A DNA stretch of 64,000 bases from DASZRZ01 sp963732925 (GTDB taxonomy: Bacteria > Acidobacteriota > Terriglobia > Terriglobales > Acidobacteriaceae). Below the pieces are notes generated by a model. That model had not been told where the DNA came from. It saw only the letters and a program-made list of their open reading frames with translations, and made no database searches. Shown here piece by piece: positions 46,957 to 56,344 of the stretch. Position 1 is the stretch's first letter. Every line of letters begins with the position of its first letter. The stretch lies in NCBI GenBank assembly GCA_963732925.1, contig CAVTBJ010000015.1, forward strand, positions 1-64,000. Direction: 5' to 3'. A program made the translations under genes and the position numbers.

Positions 46957-46987
46957 AACCATAAAGGACACGAAGGCAAACACTTCC
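46957..46987. repeat. Partial copy of the dispersed intergenic repeat
   Basis: AACCATAAAGGACACGAAGG continues with CAAACACTTCC, similar to one half of the elements at 41682 and 56345. A TCAGGATGACA motif lies 45 bases to its left. Confidence 0.4.
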
Positions 46988-47041
46988 GGTGGTCACCCGG
47001 CTTCGCTCGTCCTGCTTCACCAGGGATGAAATCCGTACCGG

Positions 47042-47821
47042 TCAACCCAGGTATTCCCCGCGGCAGATGAGTTGGGCGGGACCGGCGAGAAAGACATGGC
47101 GGTCCCAGCGAACGGTTTGTGCGCCACCGGGAGCGCGAACGATGACCGGGGACTGCACGCGCCTGGCGAAGATGGAAGCCACCGCCGCGGCCGAAGATCC
47201 GGTGCCGGAGGACTGGGTTTCCCCCACACCGCGTTCGTAAAAGCGAACCTCAATCGTGCTTGGATCAACAATCTTTACCAGCTCAACATTAATGCTGTAC
47301 TTGAAGTCATGGTGCTTCCCGATTTCGGCGGCTTCCGCCTGCCAGCCCGGACTGAATTCATCCACGAAGACGACAAAGTGGGGATTGCCCATGGAGACAG
47401 GAATGCCTGCGATGTCTCCGAAGGCCAGCTTGATGGAAAATTCATCTCCCACTTGGGGCTCGCCCATATCGGTCTCGAACTGGAAATGGGTGCCCTCGCG
47501 CTGCTGCAGCACACAGCTTTTGACCCCGGCCCCGGTACGCACGGTCACCTTTTCCCCGCCCCGCTGGGAGATGAGATAGGCGGCGACACAGCGGGTACCG
47601 TTACCGGAGATTTCAGCTTCGCTGCCGTCGGCGTTGAACAGGCGTGCGTGGGCGTCGGAATGCGTGTCAGGAAAGATCCATTCGACACCATCGGCGCCGA
47701 TGCCATTGTGGCGGTCGCAGACGGCGCGGGCGAAGGCGATGAGATCCGCCGGAGCGTGTTCTCCGTCGATGAGAAGGAAGTCGTTGCCGCAGGCGCTGGC
47801 TTTGACAAACGGGATCGGCAT
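47042..47821 (-). CDS. dapF: Diaminopimelate epimerase homologue with both catalytic Cys replaced by Ser
   Basis: A 259-residue DapF-fold protein. The usual motifs are kept apart from the active site: FVKASACGNDFLLID, NADGSEAEISGNGTRC, MGNPHFVVFVDE and ERGVGETQSSGTGSSAA. In studied DapF enzymes two cysteines (Cys73 and Cys217 in E. coli) act as the acid/base pair in CGNG and CGxG contexts; here the matching residues are Ser72 and Ser205, both from TCC codons. The fold is whole and the length normal, so it is not a broken gene. It may be a variant epimerase, or an enzyme with another activity. It is divergent from rph, with 69 bases between. Confidence 0.85.
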   Translation of the reverse strand: MPIPFVKASACGNDFLLIDGEHAPADLIAFARAVCDRHNGIGADGVEWIFPDTHSDAHARLFNADGSEAEISGNGTRCVAAYLISQRGGEKVTVRTGAGVKSCVLQQREGTHFQFETDMGEPQVGDEFSIKLAFGDIAGIPVSMGNPHFVVFVDEFSPGWQAEAAEIGKHHDFKYSINVELVKIVDPSTIEVRFYERGVGETQSSGTGSSAAAVASIFARRVQSPVIVRAPGGAQTVRWDRHVFLAGPAQLICRGEYLG

Positions 47822-47890
47822 TCAGCCGGATTGTAACAAGAGTCCAGCGGGTGGAGCGATGGAAACGGCGGCTGCTAGAATCCGGATGTC

Positions 47891-48628
47891 ATGATCTATC
47901 GCAGCGACAATCGCACTCCGGACCGGATGCGTCCGGTGAACATCGTTCCCGATTTTATCTCCACGGCCGAGGGCTCGGCTCTGATTGAAGTGGGCAACAC
48001 GCGGGTCATCTGTACCGCATCGGTCGAGGAATCGCTGCCTGGTTGGCTGCGCGGCAGGGGGCGGGGCTGGGTGACCAGCGAATATGGAATGCTTCCCCGG
48101 GCCACGCTGACGCGTTCACCGCGCGAGGCCGCGCGAGGAAAAGTGAGCGGGCGTGGGCACGAAATCCAACGGCTCATCGGGCGCTCGCTGCGGGCCGTAG
48201 TGGACCTGGAGCAACTGGGAGAACGCTCGGTCTGGATCGACTGCGACGTCATCCAGGCGGACGGCGGGACGCGCACGGCGTCCATTACGGGCGCCTTTGT
48301 GGCGCTGGGGCTGGCGCTGAATCGGCTGGTGGAAGCCGGGACACTGACTGCGGTTCCGCTGCGCGACTTTGTGGCCGCGACCAGCGTGGGGATTGTGGAC
48401 GGAGAGGTTCTGCTGGATTTGACGTACGAGGAAGACTCGCGGGCAGAAGTCGATATGAACCTGGTGGTAACCGGCGGCAGAAAGATCGTGGAGATCCAGG
48501 GGACGGCAGAGCAGAAGCCGTTCGACGACGAACAACTGGCCCGCATGGTCGAGTTGGGCAAGCGCGGCGTGGAACAGCTCATCGTGCGGCAGCAGCGAGT
48601 GCTTTCAAACCTGCTGCTGCGGCAGTAG
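47891..48628 (+). CDS. rph: Ribonuclease PH
   Basis: A 245-residue 3'-5' phosphorolytic exoribonuclease that trims tRNA 3' ends. Family motifs: RSDNRTPDRMRPVNIVPDFI, GSALIEVGNTRVICTASVEE, GWVTSEYGMLPRATLTRSPR, IQRLIGRSLRAVVDLEQLGE and WIDCDVIQADGGTRTASITG with the phosphate-binding pocket. Length and order match the family. In many bacteria rph is followed by a nucleotide pyrophosphatase gene; here an aldolase gene comes next. Confidence 0.95.
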   Translation: MIYRSDNRTPDRMRPVNIVPDFISTAEGSALIEVGNTRVICTASVEESLPGWLRGRGRGWVTSEYGMLPRATLTRSPREAARGKVSGRGHEIQRLIGRSLRAVVDLEQLGERSVWIDCDVIQADGGTRTASITGAFVALGLALNRLVEAGTLTAVPLRDFVAATSVGIVDGEVLLDLTYEEDSRAEVDMNLVVTGGRKIVEIQGTAEQKPFDDEQLARMVELGKRGVEQLIVRQQRVLSNLLLRQ

Positions 48629-48810
48629 GCAGCTTGCAGCGCGGAGCGGCGCACAAGGCTTCCGCCCACCCAATTTTGCGAGATCGGGGATGTGCGCCCT
48701 TCGACCTGTTCCGCAATCGCCTCCGGGCGGAATGTACAATAGCTGGTTTGGGCGGTGGCAGTGTGTATGCCAAGCCGGACTCAAGCCGAACCAATGCAGG
48801 AGGATTGACC

Positions 48811-49824
48811 GTGAAGTTGACAGCAGGAAAGCTGGCAGGCCTGAAACGGGTTTCCAACTCGCGCGGGGTGATTGCCGCCGCGGCTATGGACCAGAGAGGA
48901 TCTCTGCGCAAAGCCCTGGCCGCGGAAAAAGGCGGCGAAGTCAATGACGGCATGCTGGAGGAGTTCAAGAGCCTGGTTACCGAGGTGCTCACCCGCCATG
49001 CCAGCGCAATTCTGCTGGACCCGGAATTCGGACTGCCGGCCTCCAAGCGCCGCGCCAAGGATTCCGGCCTGCTGCTGGCCTACGAGAAAACCGGATACGA
49101 CAAGACGGGATCAGGGCGCCTGCCGGACCTGCTGGACGAATGGTCGGTGCGGCGGCTGAAGGAAGCGGGCGCCGACTGCATTAAAATCCTGCTTTACTAC
49201 ACGCCGTTCGATCCCCCGGACATCAACGACAAAAAGCATGCCTGGGCGGAACGCATCGGCGACGAGTGCCGCGCAAATGATATCCCCTACTTCCTGGAAC
49301 TGGTGGGCTACGAAGAGGGCGCGGACGAAAAAGGGCTGGAGTACGCGAAAAAAAAGCCCGCAGTGGTGACCGGCAGCATGGCCGAATTCACCAAGGAACG
49401 TTACGGCGTGGACGTGCTCAAGGTGGAGTTGCCGATCAACATGAAATACGTGGAAGGCACAAAAGCCTACGCCGGGAAGACGGCGTACACCCGCGACCAG
49501 GCCAAGCGCCTGCTGCTGGAGTCGGCCAAAGTGACCAGCAAGCCCTTTATTTACCTTTCGGCGGGGGTGAGCAACGAGGAGTTCACCGAATCGCTGGACC
49601 TGGTGGCACAATCGGGAGTGAAGTACAACGGGGTGCTCTGCGGACGGGCGACGTGGAAAAATGGGATTGCCGTCTATGCCAAGCAGGGCGCCGCGGCCTT
49701 CCGCGCCTGGCTGGACGATCAGGGGGTTAAGAACATCAGCAACGTGAATGAAAAGCTGAAAGCGGCGAGCTCCTGGCACTCGATTTACGACGTGAACGAA
49801 CCGGCGATGGCGAGCGCCGACTAG
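48811..49824 (+). CDS. lacD: Tagatose-1,6-bisphosphate aldolase (LacD-like class I aldolase)
   Basis: A 337-residue class I aldolase of the LacD / DeoC group, starting at GTG 48811 with AGGAGG upstream. The Schiff-base lysine is in GVDVLKVELPINMKYV; the start KLTAGKLAGLKRVSNSRGVI and AAAAMDQRGSLRK are also typical. LacD relatives cleave tagatose 1,6-bisphosphate to dihydroxyacetone phosphate and glyceraldehyde 3-phosphate; many homologues outside lactose loci act on related ketose or sulfosugar phosphates, so the substrate is not fixed. A strong terminator follows. Confidence 0.85.
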   Translation: MKLTAGKLAGLKRVSNSRGVIAAAAMDQRGSLRKALAAEKGGEVNDGMLEEFKSLVTEVLTRHASAILLDPEFGLPASKRRAKDSGLLLAYEKTGYDKTGSGRLPDLLDEWSVRRLKEAGADCIKILLYYTPFDPPDINDKKHAWAERIGDECRANDIPYFLELVGYEEGADEKGLEYAKKKPAVVTGSMAEFTKERYGVDVLKVELPINMKYVEGTKAYAGKTAYTRDQAKRLLLESAKVTSKPFIYLSAGVSNEEFTESLDLVAQSGVKYNGVLCGRATWKNGIAVYAKQGAAAFRAWLDDQGVKNISNVNEKLKAASSWHSIYDVNEPAMASAD

Positions 49825-49851
49825 CCGCGGTTTCGAGCAGAAGCTTCACCC

Positions 49852-49879
49852 GGGCGTGCACAAGCACGCCCTTTGTTTT
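49852..49879 (+). terminator. Rho-independent terminator after the aldolase gene
   Basis: An 8-bp perfect stem GGGCGTGC / GCACGCCC with a four-base ACAA loop, followed by TTTGTTTT, 28 bases after the stop. Confidence 0.85.
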
Positions 49880-49908
49880 CCGGGCTGAAGCATCCGATGG
49901 TTTGGAAA

Positions 49909-50163
49909 TTAAGAATTCGTGGCTTCGGTAGAAAAGACTTCCTGCAGTTGTTCGGGGTCGAAGCCGATGAAGACCTGCTCGCCAATTACCAGGGTGGGAG
50001 TCGAGCGGCTTTCATACTTGTGGACCAGATCCTGAACAGCCTGCGGATCGAGGGAAATATCGCGTTCCTCGAATTCCACACCTTTGTCGCGGAGGAACGA
50101 TTTCACCCATCGGCACGGAGGACAGTCCGGTTGCGTAAAGATAACGACTTTGTGTTGCGCCAT
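49909..50163 (-). CDS. Glutaredoxin-like protein
   Basis: An 84-residue thioredoxin-fold protein from ATG 50163 (MAQHKVVIFTQ), with GGAGAG upstream. The active site is CPPC (Cys14, Cys17), where classical glutaredoxins have CPYC; STPTLVIGEQVFIGFDPEQL carries the cis-Pro and glutathione-binding region. It is a single-domain dithiol protein of the Uxx / GrxC-like group. Convergent with the aldolase gene. Confidence 0.88.
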   Translation of the reverse strand: MAQHKVVIFTQPDCPPCRWVKSFLRDKGVEFEERDISLDPQAVQDLVHKYESRSTPTLVIGEQVFIGFDPEQLQEVFSTEATNS

Positions 50164-50435
50164 GATTCCAACTCTCTCCAGTTTCGCGGCTCCCGGCGGC
50201 ACGGCCGGGGCTGCACAGCTTCTCATATTTTCGGCAGGCTCTTAGGCTCTTGGGCCAGCATGGGTAAGGGACTTCCCACCCCTTCAGTGTACCAATAATT
50301 GGCACTTTGCACTCTCGTCCTGCCCCGAACCGGCCGAATCGCCGGAATCAGAAGATCCGCAGTCTGCCAGGAACTTGCCTCGGGCCCCGCCATCTGCACA
50401 ACCCGCCGACAAGACTCACGATACAGGCGGAGCAA

Positions 50436-51868
50436 TCAGCGGCGATTGTCCGTCGCCGGCTCCGGGTGAATGAGAACGCGGAACAGCTCGGGCACGGACT
50501 GTTTGATGCGAATCTCCAGTTCGGTCTGGATATCGTGCACACGGGAGAGTGGCAGGGAGTCCGGCATGGTGGCATGCAGGGCGAGATAGAGCTTGCCGCG
50601 CACGTGCTTCGACCTGCAGCTCGTGGACATCCAGCACGTCGGGGAATTCCCGGAGGACGCGGCGGACCCGCCGTTCCAGGTCGAGGTCGGCGGGAGGGCT
50701 CCTCGCCGGGTTCGATAGTGGAAGGCTCGCTCTCGATGTGGGTGAGGATGGAGGCAATTTCCGGGACCTCATCGCTCATCTCCGCTTCCAGTTGCGTGAC
50801 CTGGTCATGGGCCTGCTTGAGGCTAAGGCGCTCGTCGAGTTCCAGGTGCTGCTCGACGTGCAAGCGGCCGGCGAGGTCCTGCACGCTGATGTCGTGGACG
50901 TTGACGTTGTTGCGCGTGGCCACGGCGCGAATGCGATCGAAAAGGTTTTCCTCGACGGGAGCGCAGGGAACTGAGTTGACGGTGACATCGGCAGAGGGGA
51001 GCACGCGCTGGACGGCTTCGGTGACCGACGCTTCGACCTGTCCGGCGCGCTGGAAGGTAACAGTACGGTTCAGGCCGATGGTGACGTCCACGAAGTAGCG
51101 ATTGCCGGCGCGGCGGATGCGAACCCGGTCGACTTCCAGCACTCCACCGACCCCGCCAATGGCGGCGATGGCCTGATTGCGGATGCCGGGAGGGGCAGCA
51201 TCGAGCAAAGCGTCGATGGTCTGGCGGGCGAGGCGCCAGCTGACGTAGACGACGATGGCGGCGACGACCAGGGCGGCCAGAGGATCGGCAAGCTGCAGGC
51301 TGGCAATGTTCCACATCCTGCCCGCGCCCACCAGGGCCAGTCCCAGAATGACGACTCCGCTGGACCAGATATCGGTGCGGAAGTGCAGGGCGTCGGCGTG
51401 CAGAGCCTGGCTGTCATAGCGGTCGGCGATGACTTTGAGGCGGCGGGAGCGCCACCAGTCGATCACGATGGAGGCGAACATGACGCCGAAGGCGGCGAGG
51501 CTGGGCTCGATATGGACGTGCTCGTAGTAGAGCCGGCGGATGGCCTCCGAAATAATCCAAACGCAGGTCAGCAGGAGCAGGCCGGTTTCCAGGAAGGCGG
51601 AAAAATTCTCCACCTTTCCGTGGCCGTACTGGTGGTCGGCGTCGGCGGGTTTGTCGGAAATGCGGACCGAGTACAGCGTGAGCAGGGCCGCCACCAGGTC
51701 CAGGGCGGAATGCGCCGCCTCCGACAGGATGCCCAGCGAGCCAGTGGAAAATCCGACCGCGACCTTGAGCGCCGTAATAACCAGCGCTGCCAGGACCGAG
51801 TTTCTCGCCACATCGCGCTTTTCCGCGCGCATGGCTTCCGTGCTGTAGAGTGCGGGGAGGTCCGCCAT
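50436..51868 (-). CDS. Cation diffusion facilitator transporter, two frameshifts
   Basis: A CDF-family metal exporter, about 477 residues once corrected. Six helices cover residues about 20-215, and the first metal site lies in SEAAHSALDLVAALLTLYSV with DHQYGHGKVENFSAF; the second is HADALHFRTDIWSSG. A cytoplasmic domain of more than 250 residues with two ACT-like repeats follows, longer than usual. Each break has one extra base: after IEPGEEP at about 50695, and after ELQV at about 50614. The corrected tail reads ADLDLERRVRRVLREFPDVL, then KHVRGKLYLALHATM. These transporters use proton exchange to export Zn, Fe or Co. Confidence 0.87.
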
Positions 51869-52089
51869 AGTCGTGGGCGCTGATCTGGTCTGGGAGAATT
51901 ATCGCCGCTGGACAGCGAAGTGCCAACGGGGGAATCCGGCGGGCGCCCTGGACAGGAGGGAGCACGGCAGGGCCAAGGAACCTAGCCGGGAGCCCTATGG
52001 TACCCTTGCAGCAGACTGGAAAAACGCACGGCAGTTTTGCACGCCAGGCCGCGCCATGCGGCCAGACGGAGTTCCAGCAGAGGCGGGGC

Positions 52090-53148
52090 ATGAGCAGTTC
52101 TTCAAAGATTTCCCTTGTTCTTTTCCTGGCGCTGGTGAGCGGCATGGGCGCGCAGGCGCAGACCTCCAAACCAGCGGCTCCCAAGAAGGCGCCGGCCCAG
52201 TCAGCGAAGCCAGCGGCTCCGGAGAAGGCACCGGCGGCGGAATCCAAGTCCGCGGAACCGGCACAGGCGGCCAAGGAGCTGCCTCCCAGCACTCCGGTGA
52301 TCACGCTGGAGGGAGTTTGCCCCAAAGGCTCAATTTCCCCGGCTACGGCGTGCAAGACCGTGATCACCAAAGCCGAATTTGAGCGGCTGGCGAATGCGCT
52401 GAATCCCAACATGACAGACCAGGTGCGGCGGCAACTGGGGACCAGCTATGGCCAGGTATTGGTTCTGGCCAACGCCGCCGAGAAGCAGGGGCTGGCGGAC
52501 ACTCCGGACGCAAAACAAGTCCTGGAGTTTGCGCGCCTGCAGGGCCTGGCTCAGGTGCTGGTACGCAAGACCCAAGAAGAAGCGGAAAAGATTCCCCCCG
52601 AGGAAATTCAGAAGTATTACCAGGACCATTTGTCGAATTACGAAGAAGCTACCATGCGGCGCCTCTTCATTCCCAAATTCAAAGTGGAGAAGCAGGGTGA
52701 AAAGCCCGTACCGCTGGACAAGGCGACGGTCGACGCCACGGCACAAAAGATCAAGGCGGCGGCGGCCGCGGGACAGCCCTTCGACAAACTGCAAAAGGAC
52801 GCTTACGATCAACTGGGCGTGACCACCGAACCTCCTCCGACCGATCCCGTGACCATCACGCGCGAACAGATGCCGGACATGCACGAAGCGGCATTCGATC
52901 TGAAACCGGGAGAGGTCTCGCAACTGTTCGAGCAGCCGGGGGGCATCTACATCTACAAAGTGGAAGCCAAGAAGACCCAGCCCTTGGAGCAGGTGAGGTC
53001 GCAGATTGAACAGACCATGGCGGAATCCCGAATGCAGACCAAAATGCTCGAAGAGACCGGTGGAGCGTCTCCCCAACTGAACGACGACTATTTTGGCAAG
53101 GAACCGCCCGAGCAGCCGCAGATGCCCCCGGGGCACCCGCAGCAGTAG
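52090..53148 (+). CDS. Secreted parvulin-type peptidyl-prolyl isomerase (SurA/PrsA-like)
   Basis: A 352-residue exported protein from ATG 52090. A signal peptide (MSSSSKISLVLFLALVSGMG) is followed by an Ala/Pro/Lys-rich linker (residues about 28-75), a SurA-type chaperone region (NALNPNMTDQVRRQLGTSYG) and a C-terminal rotamase domain, of which KIKAAAAAGQPFDKLQKDAY and EAAFDLKPGEVSQLFEQPGG are the most telling parts. It is probably a periplasmic folding aid, distinct from the SurA-like protein at 10490. Divergent from the CDF gene; a terminator follows. Confidence 0.85.
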   Translation: MSSSSKISLVLFLALVSGMGAQAQTSKPAAPKKAPAQSAKPAAPEKAPAAESKSAEPAQAAKELPPSTPVITLEGVCPKGSISPATACKTVITKAEFERLANALNPNMTDQVRRQLGTSYGQVLVLANAAEKQGLADTPDAKQVLEFARLQGLAQVLVRKTQEEAEKIPPEEIQKYYQDHLSNYEEATMRRLFIPKFKVEKQGEKPVPLDKATVDATAQKIKAAAAAGQPFDKLQKDAYDQLGVTTEPPPTDPVTITREQMPDMHEAAFDLKPGEVSQLFEQPGGIYIYKVEAKKTQPLEQVRSQIEQTMAESRMQTKMLEETGGASPQLNDDYFGKEPPEQPQMPPGHPQQ

Positions 53149-53171
53149 CATCCGGTTTGCCCGGTTTGAGG

Positions 53172-53199
53172 AAACCCGGCCAGAAATGGCCGGGTTTTT
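53172..53199 (+). terminator. Rho-independent terminator after the PPIase gene
   Basis: Perfect 10-bp stem AAACCCGGCC / GGCCGGGTTT with a six-base AGAAAT loop and a T-run. Confidence 0.88.
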
Positions 53200-53506
53200 C
53201 TTTGCGCGCGGCAGGCTCTGCCAGTTGGAAAAGCCCCGGACGCCGCGCTTTCTGTGGGCTTTATTACTTCAGGAGTTCCGCAGAGAGTTGCGTCACCCGC
53301 TGCAGTTCGGTTTCGAGCATCGACATCATTTGGAGCGACAGCGGGCTAAGACTAGCTTGGCTCTTGAGAGCGTGCAACGCGAATACGGCTCCTTGCCTAT
53401 CAGGCAGGTCAGGGAAGTGTTGGACCGTGCCTCCCCCGCCTCCATCGACTCTCCCCTGCGCTCAGAATCACATCTCCCTTTAGGGGTGAACTTCCGCGAC
53501 CGCGCA
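53200..53506 (-). other. Non-coding gap with a possible small ORF downstream of ubiE
   Basis: On the minus strand one frame is open for 65 codons, ending at 53264 (tail MMSMLETELQRVTQLSAELL, then K). It looks helical and protein-like but has no clear start or ribosome-binding site. It may be a small gene, perhaps with another indel, or chance. Otherwise the gap holds nothing. Confidence 0.25.
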
Positions 53507-54283
53507 TTAGGTAAGGGGTTTTTTCCCGCGATACAGGCCCGCGATCCCGAAGGTGTAAGGAGTCCAGGAGACGGGGATGAAGCCGGCGGCGCGCATGCGG
53601 GCCAGCATGGCTTCAGGCGCGGGAAAGCGCTCGACCGAGGTGGGAAGGTACGCATCGTAGGCTCCGCTGATGCCGGAGATGAGCCGTCCCACGCGCGGCA
53701 GCACATGGTGGAAGTACACGCGGTAGAGACGACCGAGAACTCCGCGAGGAACCGAGAAGTCGAGAATGCCGAGCTCGCCGCCGGGGCGGAGGACGCGGTG
53801 GATTTCACGCAGTCCGGCATCGTAGTCGGCAAGATTGCGGAAGCCGAAGGCTGAGGTCACGAGGTCCAGATGGGCACCGGGAAGCGGAAGCTGGAGCGCG
53901 TCGGCTTCGATCCACCCGGCAGGAGAAAATTTGTGCCGCGCCGCCTTGGCCTGGGCGCGAACCAGCATGGCGGAGGAAAAGTCGGCGCCCCAGATGCGGG
54001 CGCGCGAGTTCCCTGCCCGACGGCGCAGGGCAAAGGCCATGTCTCCGGTTCCGCAGCATATGTCGAGAACCCGGGCTTCGTCGCGCCGCAGAATATGCCG
54101 GAAGCTGCGCGAGGCGCGCCACCACCAGGTGCGGTCAACGTTCAGCGACAGCAGGTGGTTGAGCAGATCGTAACGCGGCGCGATGGAGGTAAACATCTGG
54201 CGCACGGCGCGGGAGGCGGATTCCGGGTCCCGCGCCCCCGCGGGACTGGCTCCCACCACCAGCGGCTTGGAGGATTGCGGCAT
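53507..54283 (-). CDS. menG: Demethylmenaquinone / ubiquinone-type C-methyltransferase
   Basis: A 258-residue SAM-dependent enzyme of the UbiE/COQ5 family. The opening VRQMFTSIAPRYDLLNHLLS, the SAM motif VLDICCGTGDMAFALRRR, and later SAFGFRNLADYDAGLREI and GGELGILDFSVP are family signatures. It methylates the quinone ring in menaquinone synthesis, which is the expected quinone for this phylum. The ending GLYRGKKPLT is typical. The next gene downstream is an uncertain small ORF; upstream is a second methyltransferase. Confidence 0.92.
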   Translation of the reverse strand: MPQSSKPLVVGASPAGARDPESASRAVRQMFTSIAPRYDLLNHLLSLNVDRTWWWRASRSFRHILRRDEARVLDICCGTGDMAFALRRRAGNSRARIWGADFSSAMLVRAQAKAARHKFSPAGWIEADALQLPLPGAHLDLVTSAFGFRNLADYDAGLREIHRVLRPGGELGILDFSVPRGVLGRLYRVYFHHVLPRVGRLISGISGAYDAYLPTSVERFPAPEAMLARMRAAGFIPVSWTPYTFGIAGLYRGKKPLT

Positions 54284-54311
54284 ACCAGGTGATTGTAACG
54301 TGCCGCGCAGG

Positions 54312-55121
54312 TCAGCCAGCGTGCGGTTTTCTGGCGCTGATGTTCAACCGCCAGTAGTCCAGTTCCAGATTCAGCTTTTCTCTGGCGATTGCCGTGCATT
54401 CGTCGAGGAACTGCTCGCGGAGGGCGGGGCCGGAAATACAGGCCAGGTGATTCTTCAGCACAACCGTGGAGGTGAACTGGCGGAACTCCTGCGGGGTGGC
54501 GAAGCGACAGGGGGCGGCTTCCAGGCCGGTGCAAATTTCGACAAATTCGGCGGCTTGCAGGCGTCGCGCCGTGGTCTGGGGATCGGCAAACAGCCAGGTG
54601 TCGTGCCAATCGGCAAAGTAACGAGCGTACGGTTCCTGAGACATGATTTTTCGAACCTCGGCAAGCAGGCCGGCGAGGTTGGGGCCTCCTCCACATTGCG
54701 CTTCGAGCCAGCCGCCGGGCTTGAGAACGGAAAACAACTCGCGGAAGAGACGGTCCGGGTCGAGGACCCAATGAAAGACCGCATTGCTGAAGATGCCGTC
54801 GAAGACCGAGGCGAACGGCAGGGCGGTAAGGCTGGCGCAGACCGTGGAAACATTCGGAACGCCCTCGTCCGCATAGGTCTGGCGTGCGGTGCGCAGCATG
54901 TTCCGGGAAAGATCGACGCCGATGACGCAGCCTTGGGGCAGGCGGCGGGCGAGCACCGCGGAAACGCGTCCGCTGCCGCATCCGGCGTCGAGCACGGTTT
55001 CGTTGCCGCGCAGGGTGAGCCGGTCGACAAGCCGGGTCCCCCAGCCGAACTGGATGTCGGAAACGCGATGGTAGGACTCGGAATTCCACTCGCGAGTCTT
55101 CCACTCTGGACCTGAGGACAT
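54312..55121 (-). CDS. Class I SAM-dependent methyltransferase (Tam-like)
   Basis: A 269-residue enzyme from ATG 55121 (MSSGPEWKTREWNSESYHRV). SAM motif I is VLDAGCGSGRVSAVLARRLP and motif II is VIGVDLSRNMLRTA; FSNAVFHWVLDPDRLFRELF is typical of trans-aconitate 2-methyltransferase-like proteins. The substrate is not known. A long in-frame extension exists upstream across the next gene but is not real. It lies between a transsulfuration gene and menG, all in one direction. Confidence 0.85.
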   Translation of the reverse strand: MSSGPEWKTREWNSESYHRVSDIQFGWGTRLVDRLTLRGNETVLDAGCGSGRVSAVLARRLPQGCVIGVDLSRNMLRTARQTYADEGVPNVSTVCASLTALPFASVFDGIFSNAVFHWVLDPDRLFRELFSVLKPGGWLEAQCGGGPNLAGLLAEVRKIMSQEPYARYFADWHDTWLFADPQTTARRLQAAEFVEICTGLEAAPCRFATPQEFRQFTSTVVLKNHLACISGPALREQFLDECTAIAREKLNLELDYWRLNISARKPHAG

Positions 55122-55141
55122 ACCACTCCCACCTGCCAAGT

Positions 55142-56317
55142 TCAGATCGCCTTCAACGCCACTTCCAGATCGGAAATGATGTCGCGGACGTCTTCGATTC
55201 CAACCGAAAGCCTCACCATGCCGTCGCTGATGCCGATGGCGCGTCTTCCCTTCCCGCCGATTGCAGCGTGCGTCATGGTGGCGGGATGGGAGATAAGCGT
55301 CTCCACGCCGCCAAGCGATTCTCCCAGAGTCAGCGTGCCTTTGACGTGGCGCAGCATGCGCCTGGCGTTCCTGAGGGAGCCGGTCTCGATGGTAATCATG
55401 GAGCCAAACCCGCTCATCTGGCGGCGGGCAAGCTGATACTGAGGATGCGATGGCAGTCCGGGATAGAACACCTGCTTCACCTTGCGATGGGCGGCCAGGA
55501 ACTGAGCCACTTGGCGTCCATTGGCGTCGTGCTGGCGCATGCGGACGGCGAGCGTCTTCACTCCGCGCAGAACCAGCCAGCATTCGAAAGGTGAAAGAAT
55601 GGCTCCTGCCGATTTCTGGATGAAGGCCAGCCGCTCGGCCTGTTCCTTGCGGGTGCACACGATCACACCGCCCAGTCCATCGGAGTGGCCGTTCAGGAAT
55701 TTCGTGGTGGAATGGATCACCATGTCTGCGCCCAGTTCGATGGGGCGCTGGAAAAAGGGTGACATAAACGTGTTGTCCACCACGAGTTCGACCTTCTTCT
55801 GGCGGCACAGGCGCGAGATGGAGCGGAGATCGCTGAGCGCCATGAGTGGATTGGTCGGGGTTTCGACATAGACATAGCGCGTGGCGGGACGGATGGCCTT
55901 GCTCACAGCGTTCAGGTCGGCGGTGTCGACATAGGTGAATTCGAGACCGCAGTTGGCCAGGATCTGGTTGAACAGCCGCGGCACGCCTCCGTAAACATTG
56001 TGCGAGCAGACGAGGTGGTCGCCGGCCTTCATCATGGTACAGAGGGCGTTAATGGCGGCCATGCCGCTGGAGAAGACACGGCTGGCCACACCTCCCTCCA
56101 GCGCGGCCAGGTTCTCTTCCAGGCGATCGCGCGTGGGATTGGTGACGCGGGCGTATTCATATCCGGCTCGTGGTTTGCCGAGTTCGTCCTGCACGTAGGT
56201 TGAAGTTGCGTAGATGGGAACGGAAACCGCGCCGGTAAGCGCCTCCGGCTCCTGCCCGGCGTGGATGGCGATGGTGGAGAGTCCGCGGGATGGCTTGGGT
56301 TTGGGCATGGGTATCAA
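55142..56317 (-). CDS. PLP-dependent transsulfuration enzyme (cystathionine gamma-synthase/lyase family)
   Basis: A 391-residue Cys/Met-metabolism PLP enzyme. The PLP lysine is in STTKFLNGHSDGLGGVIV; other motifs are ATSTYVQDELGKPRAGYEYA, RVTNPTRDRLEENLAALEGG, VYVETPTNPLMALSDL and ESLGGVETLISHPATMTHAA. Cystathionine gamma-synthases and gamma-lyases are hard to part by eye; the neighbouring CBS/CysK-like gene favours the gamma-lyase (reverse transsulfuration) role. A repeat element lies between them, so they may be separate units. Confidence 0.88.
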   Translation of the reverse strand: MIPMPKPKPSRGLSTIAIHAGQEPEALTGAVSVPIYATSTYVQDELGKPRAGYEYARVTNPTRDRLEENLAALEGGVASRVFSSGMAAINALCTMMKAGDHLVCSHNVYGGVPRLFNQILANCGLEFTYVDTADLNAVSKAIRPATRYVYVETPTNPLMALSDLRSISRLCRQKKVELVVDNTFMSPFFQRPIELGADMVIHSTTKFLNGHSDGLGGVIVCTRKEQAERLAFIQKSAGAILSPFECWLVLRGVKTLAVRMRQHDANGRQVAQFLAAHRKVKQVFYPGLPSHPQYQLARRQMSGFGSMITIETGSLRNARRMLRHVKGTLTLGESLGGVETLISHPATMTHAAIGGKGRRAIGISDGMVRLSVGIEDVRDIISDLEVALKAI

Positions 56318-56344
56318 TGCTCAGGACCGCAAAAGTAAAAGCTG

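Noticed and set aside
54312..55808. A 498-codon reading of the methyltransferase frame extended to 55808
   Set aside because: The extra part lies inside the transsulfuration gene and is compositionally a shadow; the ATG at 55121 has a ribosome-binding site and gives a family-length protein.
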